NCBI RefSeq assembly: GCF_024362365.1
Contig: NZ_CP101464.1
Span: 2,542,001 to 2,606,000, forward strand
Source of the DNA: Janibacter sp. CX7
Lineage (GTDB): Bacteria; Actinomycetota; Actinomycetes; Actinomycetales; Dermatophilaceae
Length of the DNA stretch: 64,000 nt
Reading direction: 5' to 3'
Shown: positions 46,061-55,207 of the stretch, one piece after another
How positions within the stretch are numbered: position 1 is the stretch's first letter
Layout of the letters: the number at the start of each line of letters is the position of its first letter
Notes under the pieces: generated by a model
Database searches by the model: none
What the model was told of the DNA's origin: nothing
The model's input: the letters and a program-made list of their open reading frames with translations, nothing else
Program-made: the position numbers and the translations under genes

Positions 46061-46429
46061 ATGGAGGACCACCCCGAGGAGCGACTCTCCCGGGCCTTCG
46101 CCGCGCTCTCCGATCCGGTCCGGCGGGACATCGTCACCCGCCTCACGGTCGGTGACGCCACCGTCAACGACCTCGCCGCCCCCTACGACATCAGCCTCCA
46201 GGCCGTGAGCAAGCACCTCAAGGTCCTCGAGGACGCCGGCCTCGTCAGCCGGCGCAGGGAGGCCCAACGCCGTCCGGTCCACCTCGAGGCCGATGTCCTG
46301 GCCACGATGACCGGCTGGATCGAGCGGCACCAGCAGCGAGCCGAGCAACGCATGTCCCGGCTCGAGGAGGTCCTCGGCGACCTCCCTTCGCCCGACCCGG
46401 GCACCACGAGCACAGGAGCAGACCGATGA
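46061..46429 (+). CDS. ArsR family repressor
   Basis: 122-residue winged-helix regulator. FAALSDPVRRDIVTRL, DLAAPYDISLQAVSKHLKVLEDAGL (recognition helix) and the wing SRRREAQRRPVHL are all present. No Cys metal-binding motif is visible, so it belongs with the non-metal ArsR proteins that pair with SRPBCC genes. AGGAG lies 7 nt before the ATG. Its stop overlaps the next start (ATGA), and a perfect palindrome upstream is the likely autoregulatory operator. Confidence 0.93.
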   Translation: MEDHPEERLSRAFAALSDPVRRDIVTRLTVGDATVNDLAAPYDISLQAVSKHLKVLEDAGLVSRRREAQRRPVHLEADVLATMTGWIERHQQRAEQRMSRLEEVLGDLPSPDPGTTSTGADR

Positions 46430-46959
46430 GCACCCAGCCCAGCACCGACCACATCACGACCGCGACGATCGAGGCCGACCCCGAGGTCCCCGTCGTGCGG
46501 ATCACCCGCGACTTCAAGGCGACCGCGGCGCAGCTGCACCGCGCGCACACCGACCCCGAGCTCTACAAGCGGTGGGTCGGGCCCGACGAGCTCGACACGA
46601 TCATCGACTACTGGGACGCGCGCACCGGTGGCAGCTACCGCTTCACCAATGTCGCGAAGGAGGGCAGCGAGCGGCGCGTGCAGGGCGACACCCAGGAGTT
46701 CCACTTCTTCGGCAGCTTCCACGAGGTGCGCCCCGACCGGATCGTCCAGACCTTCACCTTCGAGGGCTTCCCCGACGGGGTCTCGCTCGACACGATGACC
46801 TTCGAGGACCTCGGTGACGGGTGGACGCGCGTCCACGGCCAATCGGTCCTGCCGACCTTCGAGGCGCGCGAGATGATGCTCGCCTCCGGCATGGAGATCG
46901 GCATCAACGAGGGCTATGCAGCACTCGACGCGATGCTCGATGCCGGGGAGGTCGCGTGA
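46426..46959 (+). CDS. SRPBCC/AHSA1 domain protein
   Basis: 177-residue START-like protein with a hydrophobic cavity fold. VRITRDFKATAAQLHRAHTDPELYKRWVGP, GGSYRFTNVA, FHEVRPDRIVQTFTFEGFPD are characteristic of the AHSA1 subgroup that is very often encoded next to an ArsR repressor. The ligand is unknown. It is translationally coupled at both ends (ATGA upstream, GTGA downstream). Confidence 0.9.
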   Translation: MSTQPSTDHITTATIEADPEVPVVRITRDFKATAAQLHRAHTDPELYKRWVGPDELDTIIDYWDARTGGSYRFTNVAKEGSERRVQGDTQEFHFFGSFHEVRPDRIVQTFTFEGFPDGVSLDTMTFEDLGDGWTRVHGQSVLPTFEAREMMLASGMEIGINEGYAALDAMLDAGEVA

Positions 46960-47540
46960 CCTCCTTGTCGTCGCTGTCCGTCGCCGACCGCTACCGGTCG
47001 GCGTCGGACGGCTTCGCGCGACGGGTCGCCGGCACGACCGACTGGGACGCGCCGACACCGGTGGCGCAGTGGCGGGCCCGCGACGTCGTCGGTCACCTGA
47101 CGACCTGGCTGCCGGCACTCGTGGCGTCCGGCTGCGAGGTGCGCCTGGACCCCGTGCCGTCCGCCGAGGAAGACCCGGTCGGCGCGTGGGCCGGTCTCGA
47201 CGCGCAGCTTCGATCGCTGCTCGACGACCCGGCGACCGAGGAGGTCGTCTTCGAGCACGAGCACATCGGCCGGATGCCGCTGCCGCAGATGCTCGACCAG
47301 TTCTTCACGAGCGACGTCGTCTTCCACACCTGGGACCTCGCCCGCGCCACCGGGCAGGACGACCGGCTCGACGAGGACTACCTCGCCGAGGCCCTGGCCG
47401 GGATGCAGGCGCAGGCCGAGATGATCCGGGCGTCCGGGCAGTTCGGAGAGCAGCAGTCGGTGCCCGAGGACGCGAGCGTCCAGGAGCGCTTCTTCGCCTT
47501 CATCGGGCGGGACCCGCGCTGGGCGCCGCCGGCGGGCTGA
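46956..47540 (+). CDS. TIGR03086/DinB-like maleylpyruvate isomerase-type protein
   Basis: 194-residue helical-bundle protein of the TIGR03086 or mycothiol-dependent DinB-like group. WRARDVVGHLTTWLPAL and FHTWDLARATGQ carry the spaced His that usually hold a metal; a third expected His is in EHEHIG. Some relatives use mycothiol as a cofactor. GGAGG lies about 5 nt before the GTG, which overlaps the preceding stop. Third gene of the ArsR operon, ending at two tandem hairpins. Confidence 0.83.
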   Translation: MTSLSSLSVADRYRSASDGFARRVAGTTDWDAPTPVAQWRARDVVGHLTTWLPALVASGCEVRLDPVPSAEEDPVGAWAGLDAQLRSLLDDPATEEVVFEHEHIGRMPLPQMLDQFFTSDVVFHTWDLARATGQDDRLDEDYLAEALAGMQAQAEMIRASGQFGEQQSVPEDASVQERFFAFIGRDPRWAPPAG

Positions 47541-47556
47541 GCCCGGACCGCCCTCG

Positions 47557-47588
47557 ATCTCCGCAAGACCCTGGGGTTTTGCGGAGAT
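47557..47588 (+). terminator. First of two tandem hairpins
   Basis: ATCTCCGCAAGACC pairs with GGTTTTGCGGAGAT, 14 bp with one G-U pair and a CTGG loop, 17 nt past the TIGR03086 stop. The T run in the right arm is unusual for this genome. Confidence 0.7.
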
Positions 47589-47599
47589 AGGGGGGATGG

Positions 47600-47639
47600 C
47601 GAAGGGGAGGTGGCCAGTGATCTGGCCACCTCCCCTTCG
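47600..47639. terminator. Bidirectional terminator between the ArsR operon and clpC
   Basis: CGAAGGGGAGGTGGCCAG and CTGGCCACCTCCCCTTCG form a perfect 18-bp stem with a TGAT loop. It lies between two convergent units and 20 nt past the clpC stop. Confidence 0.88.
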
Positions 47640-47659
47640 TCTGCAGCGTCCGCGCTGGG

Positions 47660-50179
47660 TCAGTCGGCGGAACCGTCGCCCGCCTCGACGAGCGGGACGT
47701 CCAGCTCGCCGACCTTGGGCGCACCCTTGAAGGTGAACTCGGCGTCCTTGCCCTCGCCGGTCGCGTCGACCGCGACGATCTCGCCGGAGACGAGCTCGCC
47801 GAAGAGGATCTTCTCCGACAGCACGTCCTCGATCTCGCGCTGGATCGTGCGCTTGAGCGGACGAGCGCCGAGGACCGGGTCGTAGCCGCGCTTGGCGAGC
47901 AGCGCCTTGGCCGCGGGCGTGAGCTCGATGCCCATGTCCTTGTCCTTGAGGCGCTTGTCGAGCTTGGCGACCTCGAGGTCGACGATCTCGACGAGCTCGT
48001 CCTGGCTCAGCTGCGGGAAGACGATCGTGTCGTCGACGCGGTTGAGGAACTCGGGGCGGAAGTGGTTCTTCAGCTCGTCGGTGACCTTGGCCTTCATGCG
48101 CTCGTAGTCCGTGCGCTGGTCGGTGCTCGAGGTGAAGCCCATGGCGCCCTTGGAGATGTCCCGCGTGCCGAGGTTGGTCGTCATGATGATGACCGTGTTC
48201 TTGAAGTCGACCATCCGACCCTGCGAGTCGGTGAGGCGGCCGTCCTCGAGCACCTGCAGCAACGAGTTGAAGATCTCCGGGTGTGCCTTCTCGACCTCGT
48301 CGAAGAGCACCACGGAGAAGGGCTTGCGGCGCACCTTCTCGGTGAGCTGGCCACCCTCGTCGTAGCCGACGTAGCCGGGGGGCGAGCCGAAGAGGCGGCT
48401 GACCGTGTGCTTCTCGGAGAACTCCGACATGTCGAGGGTGATGAGGCTGTCCTCGTCGCCGAAGAGGAACTCCGCGAGGGCCTTGGCCAGCTCGGTCTTG
48501 CCGACACCGGTGGGGCCGGCGAAGATGAACGAGCCGCCGGGGCGACGCGGGTCCTTGAGGCCGGCGCGGGTGCGTCGGATGGCCTGCGAGAGCGCCTTGA
48601 TCGCGTCGTCGTTGCCGACGACCCGCTTGTGCAGCTCGCCCTCCATGTTGAGCAGTCGCGTCGACTCCTCCTCGGAGAGCTTGAAGACGGGGATGCCGGT
48701 CGAGGCGGCGAGCACCTCGGCGATGAGCTCCTCGTCGACCTCGGCGACGACGTCCATGTCGCCGGCCTTCCACTCCTCCTCGCGGCGGGCCTTCTCCGCG
48801 AGCAGGTTCTTCTCGTCGTCACGCAGACCGGCGGCCTTCTCGAAGTCCTGGCCGTCGATGGCCGACTCCTTCTCGAGGCGCACCTTGGCGATCTTGTCGT
48901 CGAACTCCTTGAGGTCGGCGGGGGCCGTCATCCGACGGATGCGCAGGCGCGCGCCCGCCTCGTCGATGAGGTCGATCGCCTTGTCGGGGAGGAAGCGGTC
49001 GTTGACGTAGCGGTCGGCCATCGTCACGGCAGCCACGATCGCCGGGTCGGTGATCGTCACCTTGTGGTGGGCCTCGTAGCGGTCACGCAGGCCCTTGAGC
49101 ATCTCGATGGCGTGGGCCAGCGAGGGCTCGGCGACCTGGATCGGCTGGAAGCGGCGCTCGAGGGCCGAGTCCTTCTCGATGTGCTTGCGGTACTCCTCGA
49201 GCGTCGTCGCGCCGATGGTCTGCAGCTCACCGCGGGCGAGCATCGGCTTGAGGATGCTCGCGGCGTCGATCGCGCCCTCGGCGGCACCCGCACCCACGAG
49301 GGTGTGGATCTCGTCGATGAAGAGGATGATGTCGCCGCGCGTCTTGATCTCCTTGAGCACCTTCTTCAGGCGCTCCTCGAAGTCACCGCGGTAGCGGCTG
49401 CCGGCGACGAGCGAGCCGAGGTCGAGCGTGTAGAGCTGCTTGTCCTTGAGCGGCTCGGGGACGTCCTCGTTGACGATGTCCTGGGCCAGGCCCTCGACGA
49501 CGGCCGACTTGCCGACACCGGGCTCACCGATGAGGACGGGGTTGTTCTTCGTGCGACGCGAGAGCACCTGCATGACGCGCTCGATCTCCTGCTCACGCCC
49601 GATGACCGGGTCGAGCTGGCCCTCACGCGCGGCCTGGGTGAGGTTGCGGCCGAACTGGTCGAGCACGAGCGAGCCCGCGGGCTGCCCCTCGGCCGGGCCG
49701 GTGCCGGCGCCGACGCCAGCGGCCTGGCCCTCCTTGCCACCCTGGTAGCCCGAGATGAGCTGGATGACGGTCTGGCGGACGCGACCGAGGTCGGCGCCCA
49801 GCTTGACGAGGACCTGGGCGGCGACGCCCTCGCCCTCGCGGATCAGGCCGAGGAGGATGTGCTCGGTGCCGATGTAGTTGTGCCCCAGCTGCAGCGCCTC
49901 GCGCAGGGACAGCTCGAGGACCTTCTTGGCCCGCGGGGTGAAGGGGATGTGACCCGACGGAGCCTGCTGGCCGGGACCGATGATGTCCTGGACCTGCTCG
50001 CGGACGGCGTCGAGGGAGACGCCGAGCGACTCCAGCGCCTTGCTGGCGACACCCTCGCCCTCGTGGATGAGGCCGAGGAGGATGTGCTCGGTGCCGATGT
50101 AGTTGTGGTTGAGGAGGCGTGCCTCCTCCTGGGCGAGGACGACGACCCGGCGGGCCCGGTCGGTGAACCGTTCGAACAT
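47660..50179 (-). CDS. clpC: ATP-dependent Clp protease ATPase subunit ClpC
   Basis: 839-residue Hsp100 unfoldase that feeds ClpP. Two N-terminal Clp-N repeats ([13 protein letters not shown] occurs twice), first AAA domain with [11 protein letters not shown] and [10 protein letters not shown], a UVR/middle segment, second AAA domain with [14 protein letters not shown] and [11 protein letters not shown], and the C-terminal D2 small domain. AAGGGG lies 8 nt before the ATG. A sequence fitting the ClgR site is 138 bp upstream. Ends at a strong terminator. Confidence 0.98.
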   Translation of the reverse strand: MFERFTDRARRVVVLAQEEARLLNHNYIGTEHILLGLIHEGEGVASKALESLGVSLDAVREQVQDIIGPGQQAPSGHIPFTPRAKKVLELSLREALQLGHNYIGTEHILLGLIREGEGVAAQVLVKLGADLGRVRQTVIQLISGYQGGKEGQAAGVGAGTGPAEGQPAGSLVLDQFGRNLTQAAREGQLDPVIGREQEIERVMQVLSRRTKNNPVLIGEPGVGKSAVVEGLAQDIVNEDVPEPLKDKQLYTLDLGSLVAGSRYRGDFEERLKKVLKEIKTRGDIILFIDEIHTLVGAGAAEGAIDAASILKPMLARGELQTIGATTLEEYRKHIEKDSALERRFQPIQVAEPSLAHAIEMLKGLRDRYEAHHKVTITDPAIVAAVTMADRYVNDRFLPDKAIDLIDEAGARLRIRRMTAPADLKEFDDKIAKVRLEKESAIDGQDFEKAAGLRDDEKNLLAEKARREEEWKAGDMDVVAEVDEELIAEVLAASTGIPVFKLSEEESTRLLNMEGELHKRVVGNDDAIKALSQAIRRTRAGLKDPRRPGGSFIFAGPTGVGKTELAKALAEFLFGDEDSLITLDMSEFSEKHTVSRLFGSPPGYVGYDEGGQLTEKVRRKPFSVVLFDEVEKAHPEIFNSLLQVLEDGRLTDSQGRMVDFKNTVIIMTTNLGTRDISKGAMGFTSSTDQRTDYERMKAKVTDELKNHFRPEFLNRVDDTIVFPQLSQDELVEIVDLEVAKLDKRLKDKDMGIELTPAAKALLAKRGYDPVLGARPLKRTIQREIEDVLSEKILFGELVSGEIVAVDATGEGKDAEFTFKGAPKVGELDVPLVEAGDGSAD

Positions 50180-50316
50180 GGGATCTACCCCTTCACGTGG
50201 TGCTCAGACCTCGATGCTAACCGTGCTCGCTCCCTGAGCCGGGGGGCGAGCCTCTCACGGGGTCACAACGCCGCTCCCCCCGACCCTGTTCCACGAGACG
50301 AAGGGGGTGCGGCCGT

Positions 50317-50330
50317 GTTCGCTCTCAGCG
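50317..50330 (-). promoter_or_regulatory. Putative ClgR box upstream of clpC
   Basis: On the minus strand CGCTGAGAGCGAAC fits the ClgR consensus CGCYNANRGCGWWS fully. ClgR activates clp genes in actinobacteria. The box overlaps the stop codon (TGA) of the upstream DUF4328 gene and lies 138 bp before the clpC start. Confidence 0.6.
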
Positions 50331-50999
50331 GACGCCGGCCATCGCGGACCGCTCGACGGCGGCCGCCGTGGCCCGCCGCACGACCAGGATCCAGCCGGGC
50401 AGCGCCAGCACCATGACGACCGCGGCGACGCAGTGACCGATGACCCACCGCTCGATGTCCTGCGCCGACATCAGGTCACCACCGAGGGCCTGCCCCGCGT
50501 TCATGCCGAAGAAGGCAAGCAGCCACGTGACCCACCAGATGGCCAGCAGGCCGCGCGCACGCACGCCCAGCGCGCTCATCGCGTCGCCGACCGCCTGCAG
50601 CGGGAACCACAGGTTGACGACCGGCACACCCCAGCCGAGGACCGACCACACCACGGAGCGTCGGTGCCAGTGCCCGGGAGCGACCGCCTCGGCGACGCGG
50701 CGCAGCCCGTAGAGCCAGATCGCCCCCGCGGCCCACGCGGTCGGCATGCACAGCGTCGCGGCGCCGGCACAGCCCAGGAGCAGCACGAAACCGGCGCTGT
50801 CGCCACCGGTCCCCTCGGCCCAGGCCTGCATGTCCCCCTTCGCCACGAGGGCGATGACCGCGGTCACGACCATGACGAGGGTCCAGACGACGGCGACGAC
50901 CACGGTCACACGCGCGCTCGTCACGGGCGGTCCGGGCGGAGCCGGCGGGCTGGGCTGGGCAGGGGTCGACGGGACGGGAGATGTCGTCAGCTGGCTCAT
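50325..50999 (-). CDS. DUF4328 membrane protein
   Basis: 224-residue membrane protein. A Pro/Ser-rich cytoplasmic N-terminus (about 28 residues) precedes hydrophobic segments near 30-52, 68-98, 115-135, 150-168 and 185-206. GLRRVAEAVAPG and NLWFPLQAVGD match the DUF4328 pattern (NxWxP-type motif). TAGGTT (51007-51012) is 7 nt before the ATG. Function unknown. Its stop codon lies within the putative ClgR box of clpC. Confidence 0.8.
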   Translation of the reverse strand: MSQLTTSPVPSTPAQPSPPAPPGPPVTSARVTVVVAVVWTLVMVVTAVIALVAKGDMQAWAEGTGGDSAGFVLLLGCAGAATLCMPTAWAAGAIWLYGLRRVAEAVAPGHWHRRSVVWSVLGWGVPVVNLWFPLQAVGDAMSALGVRARGLLAIWWVTWLLAFFGMNAGQALGGDLMSAQDIERWVIGHCVAAVVMVLALPGWILVVRRATAAAVERSAMAGVR

Positions 51000-51006
51000 G
51001 TCCTCG

Positions 51007-51012
51007 AACCTA
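51007..51012 (-). promoter_or_regulatory. -10 box for DUF4328 gene
   Basis: TAGGTT on the minus strand, 7 nt before the ATG. A GAGGAC stretch also lies between, so leadered translation is possible. Confidence 0.4.
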
Positions 51013-51075
51013 GGAACGCGAGCGGCCGCGCGCCCGACGAGCTGCGCCCGCCTGTGGACAACTCGACACGCTGCC

Positions 51076-51081
51076 TAGGCT
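51076..51081 (+). promoter_or_regulatory. -10 box for leaderless flavin reductase gene
   Basis: TAGGCT, 6 nt before the ATG at 51088. Confidence 0.5.
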
Positions 51082-51087
51082 GGCGCC

Positions 51088-51675
51088 ATGCGCACGGTCT
51101 TCGACCCCACCGACCCGGACACGAATGCCTACGACCTGCTGACGAGCATCGTCGTGCCGCGGCCGATCGCGTGGATCACGAGCGTCGGAGCCGACGGGGT
51201 CGGCAACCTCGCGCCGCACTCCTTCTTCAACGTCGCGTGCGCGCGACCGCCGATGATCAGCTTCACCTCCGTCGGCCACAAGGACACCCTGCGCAATGTC
51301 CTCGCGACCGAGCACTTCGTCGTCAACCTCGTCTCGGAGGACCTCGCCGAGCTCGCCAACGCGAGCAGCGCCCCCTTCGACCCGGAGGTGGACGAGGCGC
51401 AGGCCCTCGGCGTGCGCCTCGAGCCCAGCGAGATCGTGCCCGTGCCCCGCGTCGCGGACTCGGCGACCTCGATCGAGTGCCGGCTGCACTCGAGCACCGA
51501 GCTCGGCGACAGCCACCTCGTCATCGGCGAGGTCGTGGCGATCACCGTGCGCAGCGACGCCCTGACCGACGGGCGCCCGACGATCGACGCGCTGCGTCCG
51601 GTCTCCCGTCTCGGGCGCGACGAGTGGGGGCACTCTCCCGAGGTCTTCCGCCTGACGCGGCCGCGCCGCCCCTGA
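51088..51675 (+). CDS. Flavin reductase-like FMN-binding protein
   Basis: 195-residue split-barrel flavoprotein. TSIVVPRPIAWITSVGADGVGNLAPHSFFN and FVVNLVSEDLAE are the hallmark FMN-binding stretches of the flavin reductase domain. Likely a flavin- or F420-type oxidoreductase that acts alone or supplies reduced flavin; no partner monooxygenase is adjacent. TAGGCT 6 nt upstream indicates a leaderless mRNA. Confidence 0.9.
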   Translation: MRTVFDPTDPDTNAYDLLTSIVVPRPIAWITSVGADGVGNLAPHSFFNVACARPPMISFTSVGHKDTLRNVLATEHFVVNLVSEDLAELANASSAPFDPEVDEAQALGVRLEPSEIVPVPRVADSATSIECRLHSSTELGDSHLVIGEVVAITVRSDALTDGRPTIDALRPVSRLGRDEWGHSPEVFRLTRPRRP

Positions 51676-51694
51676 CGGCGCGACCACCGGGCGG

Positions 51695-52288
51695 TCAGTC
51701 GCAGAAGGTGGGGTTGAACCACACCTCGTCGACGCGGGTGCCGGCCTTGTTCATGAACCAGAAGACCTTGCCCCGGCTGTAGATGCGGCCGTCGTTGAAG
51801 ACGCTCGAGTCGTCGACGCGCATCCACCCGGCGCGCGCCTTGAGATAGGTCGTGGAGTTGCCCACCCCGACCTTGTAGGGCAGGTCGATCTGACGCGAGG
51901 CAGCGGCGGTGAAGACGCCGTAGCTGTCGAGCCGGACCGGCTTGGTCTGCGACACCCCACGCACGACGACGCCCTCGTTCCAGAAGATCGCCGAGTAGTA
52001 GTGGGTGCTGCCGGTGACGTCGCTCAGGCAGCCGTCGACCCGGTCGGTGCTCGTCTCGTCGGACCAGCCGAAGGTGGGGTTGACGGAGTTCTTGACGCTC
52101 CACACCGACGCCGGGAACCACGCCGTCCCGATGCGTCGTTCGGTGAAGTCGAGCCGGTCGTCAGAGGCGACCGAGGCCGCGTCGGCCCCGGTGTCGGACG
52201 TCGGTGCGGCGCTCGCGGCGGGCACGAGAGCCGCCGCCAGGGCGACGGCGGCGACGGTGGCGGACAGCGTGCGGTGGTGCGTGATCAT
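51695..52288 (-). CDS. Secreted protein of unknown function
   Basis: 197-residue exported protein. The signal peptide runs to about residue 28 (AALVPAASAAP). The mature part is rich in aromatic and polar residues, with TAWFPASVWSVKNSV, RVDGCLSDVTG and a C-terminal NPTFCD, so one disulfide (Cys in GCLSD with the terminal FCD) is plausible. GGGGGA lies about 5 nt before the ATG and TAGCGT is a possible -10 further up. No family was recognised. It converges on the flavin reductase gene. Confidence 0.75.
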   Translation of the reverse strand: MITHHRTLSATVAAVALAAALVPAASAAPTSDTGADAASVASDDRLDFTERRIGTAWFPASVWSVKNSVNPTFGWSDETSTDRVDGCLSDVTGSTHYYSAIFWNEGVVVRGVSQTKPVRLDSYGVFTAAASRQIDLPYKVGVGNSTTYLKARAGWMRVDDSSVFNDGRIYSRGKVFWFMNKAGTRVDEVWFNPTFCD

Positions 52289-52381
52289 GTGATCCCCCGA
52301 TCCCTGATGTGGTCCGGACCACGCTAGTGGCGCCGAGGGGCGCGGGGGAAGGCCCGATCGGCCAGCGGCTCGACGCGCCGC

Positions 52382-53206
52382 TCAGCTGCGGCGCTGGCAG
52401 TTGGCGCACCAGTAGAGGGTGCGGCCGGCGACGTCCTTCGAGCGCACCTTCGACCCGCAGACCACGCAGGCCTCGTCGGTGCGCTTGTAGACATAGCTCG
52501 TCCGCTCCGTCAGGTGCACGTCCTCCCCCTTCGCCAGGGCGGCCTCGACCTGCTCGACCTGGTCGTCGACGGTGACGATCCGGCTCGTGGCCACTCCGAG
52601 CGGCAGCAGCCGCCGCAGGTCCGCCCAGACGAGGTCCCACGACGCCCGCTTGAGCCGCTCCCCCGGCGTCGCGGGGTTGATCCGGTGCCGGTAGAGGACC
52701 TCGCAGCGGTAGACGTTGCCGACGCCCGCGAGCACGTCCTGCTCCATGAGCAGGGCCGCGATCGACTTGCGGGAGCGTCGGATCCGCTCCCACGCAGGCC
52801 CACCGTCGGTGTCCCGCAAGGGATCCGGCCCGAGCTTCGCGTGCACCGCGTCCTCCTGCTCGGGGGTGATGACCGCGCAGGTCATCGGTCCGCGCAGGTC
52901 GGCCACGTGCTCGTCGGTCGCGATGCGGCAGCGCACCTGCCCGATGACCGGCCGCTCACCGACATAGGCGGCCTCGTCGATGGTGAAGGTCCCGATGAGC
53001 CCGAGGTGGACGTGCAGGATGCGGTCGCCGGCGAGCTCGACGAAGAGGTGCTTGCCGTGGGCGCGCGCCTCGAGCAGCTCGTGACCGGTGAGCAGCGCCG
53101 CGCCGGTGGCGAAGCGCCCCTGCGGGGACGACACCTCGACGACCTGGCCGGCAAAGGTGGCGTGCAGGTCGCGGGCGATGCGGTGGAGGGTGTGGCCTTC
53201 GGGCAT
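52382..53206 (-). CDS. nei: Fpg/Nei family DNA glycosylase (endonuclease VIII)
   Basis: 274-residue bifunctional glycosylase/AP lyase for oxidised bases. The N-terminal MPEGHTLHR has the catalytic Pro and Glu and is of the Nei type (PEGHT, not PELPE). HxTH-type helix region GVGNVYRCEVLYRHRINP follows, and the C-terminal zinc finger is CVVCGSK...YWCANC. It begins 12 nt after the ku stop on the same strand, so the two form a repair operon. Confidence 0.95.
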   Translation of the reverse strand: MPEGHTLHRIARDLHATFAGQVVEVSSPQGRFATGAALLTGHELLEARAHGKHLFVELAGDRILHVHLGLIGTFTIDEAAYVGERPVIGQVRCRIATDEHVADLRGPMTCAVITPEQEDAVHAKLGPDPLRDTDGGPAWERIRRSRKSIAALLMEQDVLAGVGNVYRCEVLYRHRINPATPGERLKRASWDLVWADLRRLLPLGVATSRIVTVDDQVEQVEAALAKGEDVHLTERTSYVYKRTDEACVVCGSKVRSKDVAGRTLYWCANCQRRS

Positions 53207-53218
53207 GACGAAGGGGGC

Positions 53219-54163
53219 TCAGCTCGCCTTCTTCTTCGCAGCGGCCTTCTTGGCCGTCGTCTTCTTGGCGGCAGCCTTCTTGGTCGTCGCCTTCTTCGCC
53301 GTCGTCTTCTTGGCGGCGGCCTTCTTCGTCGTGGCCTTCGAGGCGGAGGTCTTCGCCGGCGCCTTCTTCGCCGTCGAGGTGCTCTCGCCACGCGCGGTCT
53401 TCGCCTTCTCGACGGACCTGGCCAGCGCCGCGAGCAGGTCGACGACCTCGCCCGACTCGTCCTCGTCGGCCTCGACCTGCTGGACCTCTCCCCCGTCGAC
53501 CTTGGCCTTGACGAGGGCCTCGACGGCCAGGGCGTAGTCGTCCTCGAACTCGTCGGGCTCGTAGTCGCCGGCGAGCTCGTCGATGAGCATGCGCGCCATC
53601 GACATCTCCTTGTCCGACAGCTCCTGGTCCTCGATGGTGGCGAAGTCGGCCGCGCGGATCTCGTCGGGCCACAGCATCGTCTGCATGACGATGACGCCGT
53701 CGCGCACGCGCAGCACGGCCATCGTCATCCGGCTGCGGATCGAGACGGTGACGATCGCCATCCGGCCCTGGGCCTCGAGCGCCTCGCGCAGCAGGACATA
53801 GGGCTTGGTCGCCGTCTTGTCCGGCTCGAGGTAGTAGCTCTTGTCGAGGAGCATCGGGTCGATCTGGTCCTCGGGCACGAACTTCTCGACGCTGATCTCC
53901 TTGTTGCTGCGCGTCGGCAGGTCGGCCATGTCCTCGTCGGTGAGGATGATCATCTGACCGTCCTCGGTCTCGTAGCCCTTGGCGATGTCGTCGTAGGCCA
54001 CCTCGTCGCCGTCGATGCTGCAGAAGCGCTTGTAGCGGATGCGCCCGCCGTCGGTGCGGTGCACCTGACGGAACTGCACGTCGTGGTTCTCGGTCGCGGA
54101 GTACAGGCGGACGGGGACGTTGACGAGGCCGAAGGAGACGGCACCCTTCCAGATCGCGCGCAT
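53219..54163 (-). CDS. ku: Ku protein, non-homologous end joining
   Basis: 314-residue DNA-end-binding homodimer. MRAIWKGAVSFGLVNVPVRLYSAT starts the Ku core (about 1-255) with YKRFCSIDGDEV and LDKSYYLEPDK. From about residue 255 the tail is almost all Lys, Ala, Thr and Ser (AAKKTTAKK repeats), longer and more basic than in many Ku proteins and likely to bind DNA. TAGGCT (54170-54175) is 6 nt before the ATG, so the mRNA is probably leaderless. LigD is not in the window. Confidence 0.96.
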   Translation of the reverse strand: MRAIWKGAVSFGLVNVPVRLYSATENHDVQFRQVHRTDGGRIRYKRFCSIDGDEVAYDDIAKGYETEDGQMIILTDEDMADLPTRSNKEISVEKFVPEDQIDPMLLDKSYYLEPDKTATKPYVLLREALEAQGRMAIVTVSIRSRMTMAVLRVRDGVIVMQTMLWPDEIRAADFATIEDQELSDKEMSMARMLIDELAGDYEPDEFEDDYALAVEALVKAKVDGGEVQQVEADEDESGEVVDLLAALARSVEKAKTARGESTSTAKKAPAKTSASKATTKKAAAKKTTAKKATTKKAAAKKTTAKKAAAKKKAS

Positions 54164-54169
54164 GCGGCC

Positions 54170-54175
54170 AGCCTA
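54170..54175 (-). promoter_or_regulatory. -10 box for leaderless ku
   Basis: TAGGCT on the minus strand, 6 nt before the ku ATG. Confidence 0.5.
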
Positions 54176-54308
54176 CGCGGGTGGGGGCCCCTCCCACGGT
54201 CCTCGAGGAGGGCGCTCCGGAGCCGCCGCGAGCGGACTGCGGCGCTCCTCTAGGATCGCGCCGTGGCCAGGGGGCCACCTCGCCACGACACCAGGGGAAA
54301 AGATCACG

Positions 54309-55181
54309 ATGTCCCGCCGCATCTCCGCCGCGCTCGCCGTCGCCGCACTCACGTGCACGACCGCGGCCGTCGCCGCCACTCCCGCCTCGGCCGCCGCACC
54401 CAACGTGCCCACGAGCTGCCGGGCCCACTGGGGCGCCAGCACCAGCACCGGCGCCTACTACTGGTACACCTACGCCAACCAGCGCGCCACCGCCACCCGC
54501 GTCAGCACCAACAGCATCGGATGGCGGCCGACGGCCGAGGTCCAGGTGGGCGCCTACGGCGACACGGGCTCCTTCACCAACGAGCAGGTGGCCACCTCGC
54601 AGGGCGGCAAGCTCATGACGATCACGCGCAAGGGCGTCGAGCGCAACGGCGTGTGGGCCGTCTCCCAGAGCACGCGCACCGTCAAGTCCTCCGGGTGGAC
54701 GGGGACCCGAGCCCTCGCGACCGACGGGCGCTACCTCTACCGGCTGCACGGCGGCTACCTCACCCGTTACCCCATCTCCTGGACCTCGACGGGCTCGCTG
54801 AAGGTCGGCAGCGCGACCCGCATCGGCTCGGGCTACGGCAACATGCGATCGATCGTCTACGAGCGCTCCGGAGCCGTCAGCGGCAAGACCATCGACGTGC
54901 TGCTCCACAACGTCTCCAGCGGCGCCCTGCGCGAGCTGCGCGTCCCGCGCTCGGCACCGACCCAGCGCACCTACGCGACGCTGCGCTGGACGGGCTTCCA
55001 GAACTTCCGCTCGCTGACGACCGCCCCGTGCGGGAGCAAGGGCCGCTCCATCGGTGGCCTCACCGACGGCGACCGCATGTACGTCTACTACGACCCCACG
55101 GCCGCCGACAGCCGCGGCACCGACATCCGCGGCGGGTGGACCGGCAAGGGCGGCTTCGCGCTCCAGGCCTACGGCCAGTGA
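54309..55181 (+). CDS. Secreted protein, possible beta-propeller, function unknown
   Basis: 290-residue exported protein. The signal peptide ends near ATPASAAAP (about residue 29). The mature chain is Ser/Thr/Gly/Tyr-rich with short strands such as ATDGRYLYRLHGGYLTRYP, resembling propeller blades, and has one Cys pair candidate (TSCRAHW and TAPCGSKG). No family recognised. TAGGAT at 54251-54256 is a probable -10, which would leave a leader of about 46 nt. An alternative frame from GTG 54263 is very Arg/His-rich and is rejected. Confidence 0.78.
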   Translation: MSRRISAALAVAALTCTTAAVAATPASAAAPNVPTSCRAHWGASTSTGAYYWYTYANQRATATRVSTNSIGWRPTAEVQVGAYGDTGSFTNEQVATSQGGKLMTITRKGVERNGVWAVSQSTRTVKSSGWTGTRALATDGRYLYRLHGGYLTRYPISWTSTGSLKVGSATRIGSGYGNMRSIVYERSGAVSGKTIDVLLHNVSSGALRELRVPRSAPTQRTYATLRWTGFQNFRSLTTAPCGSKGRSIGGLTDGDRMYVYYDPTAADSRGTDIRGGWTGKGGFALQAYGQ

Positions 55182-55207
55182 CGTCTGCCCGGGCTCTGCA
55201 CCTGAGG

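Noticed and set aside
53088..53537. Plus-strand frame with Phe/Val/Leu runs opposite the ku tail
   Set aside because: Same artefact: complement of Lys/Ala repeat codons in ku.
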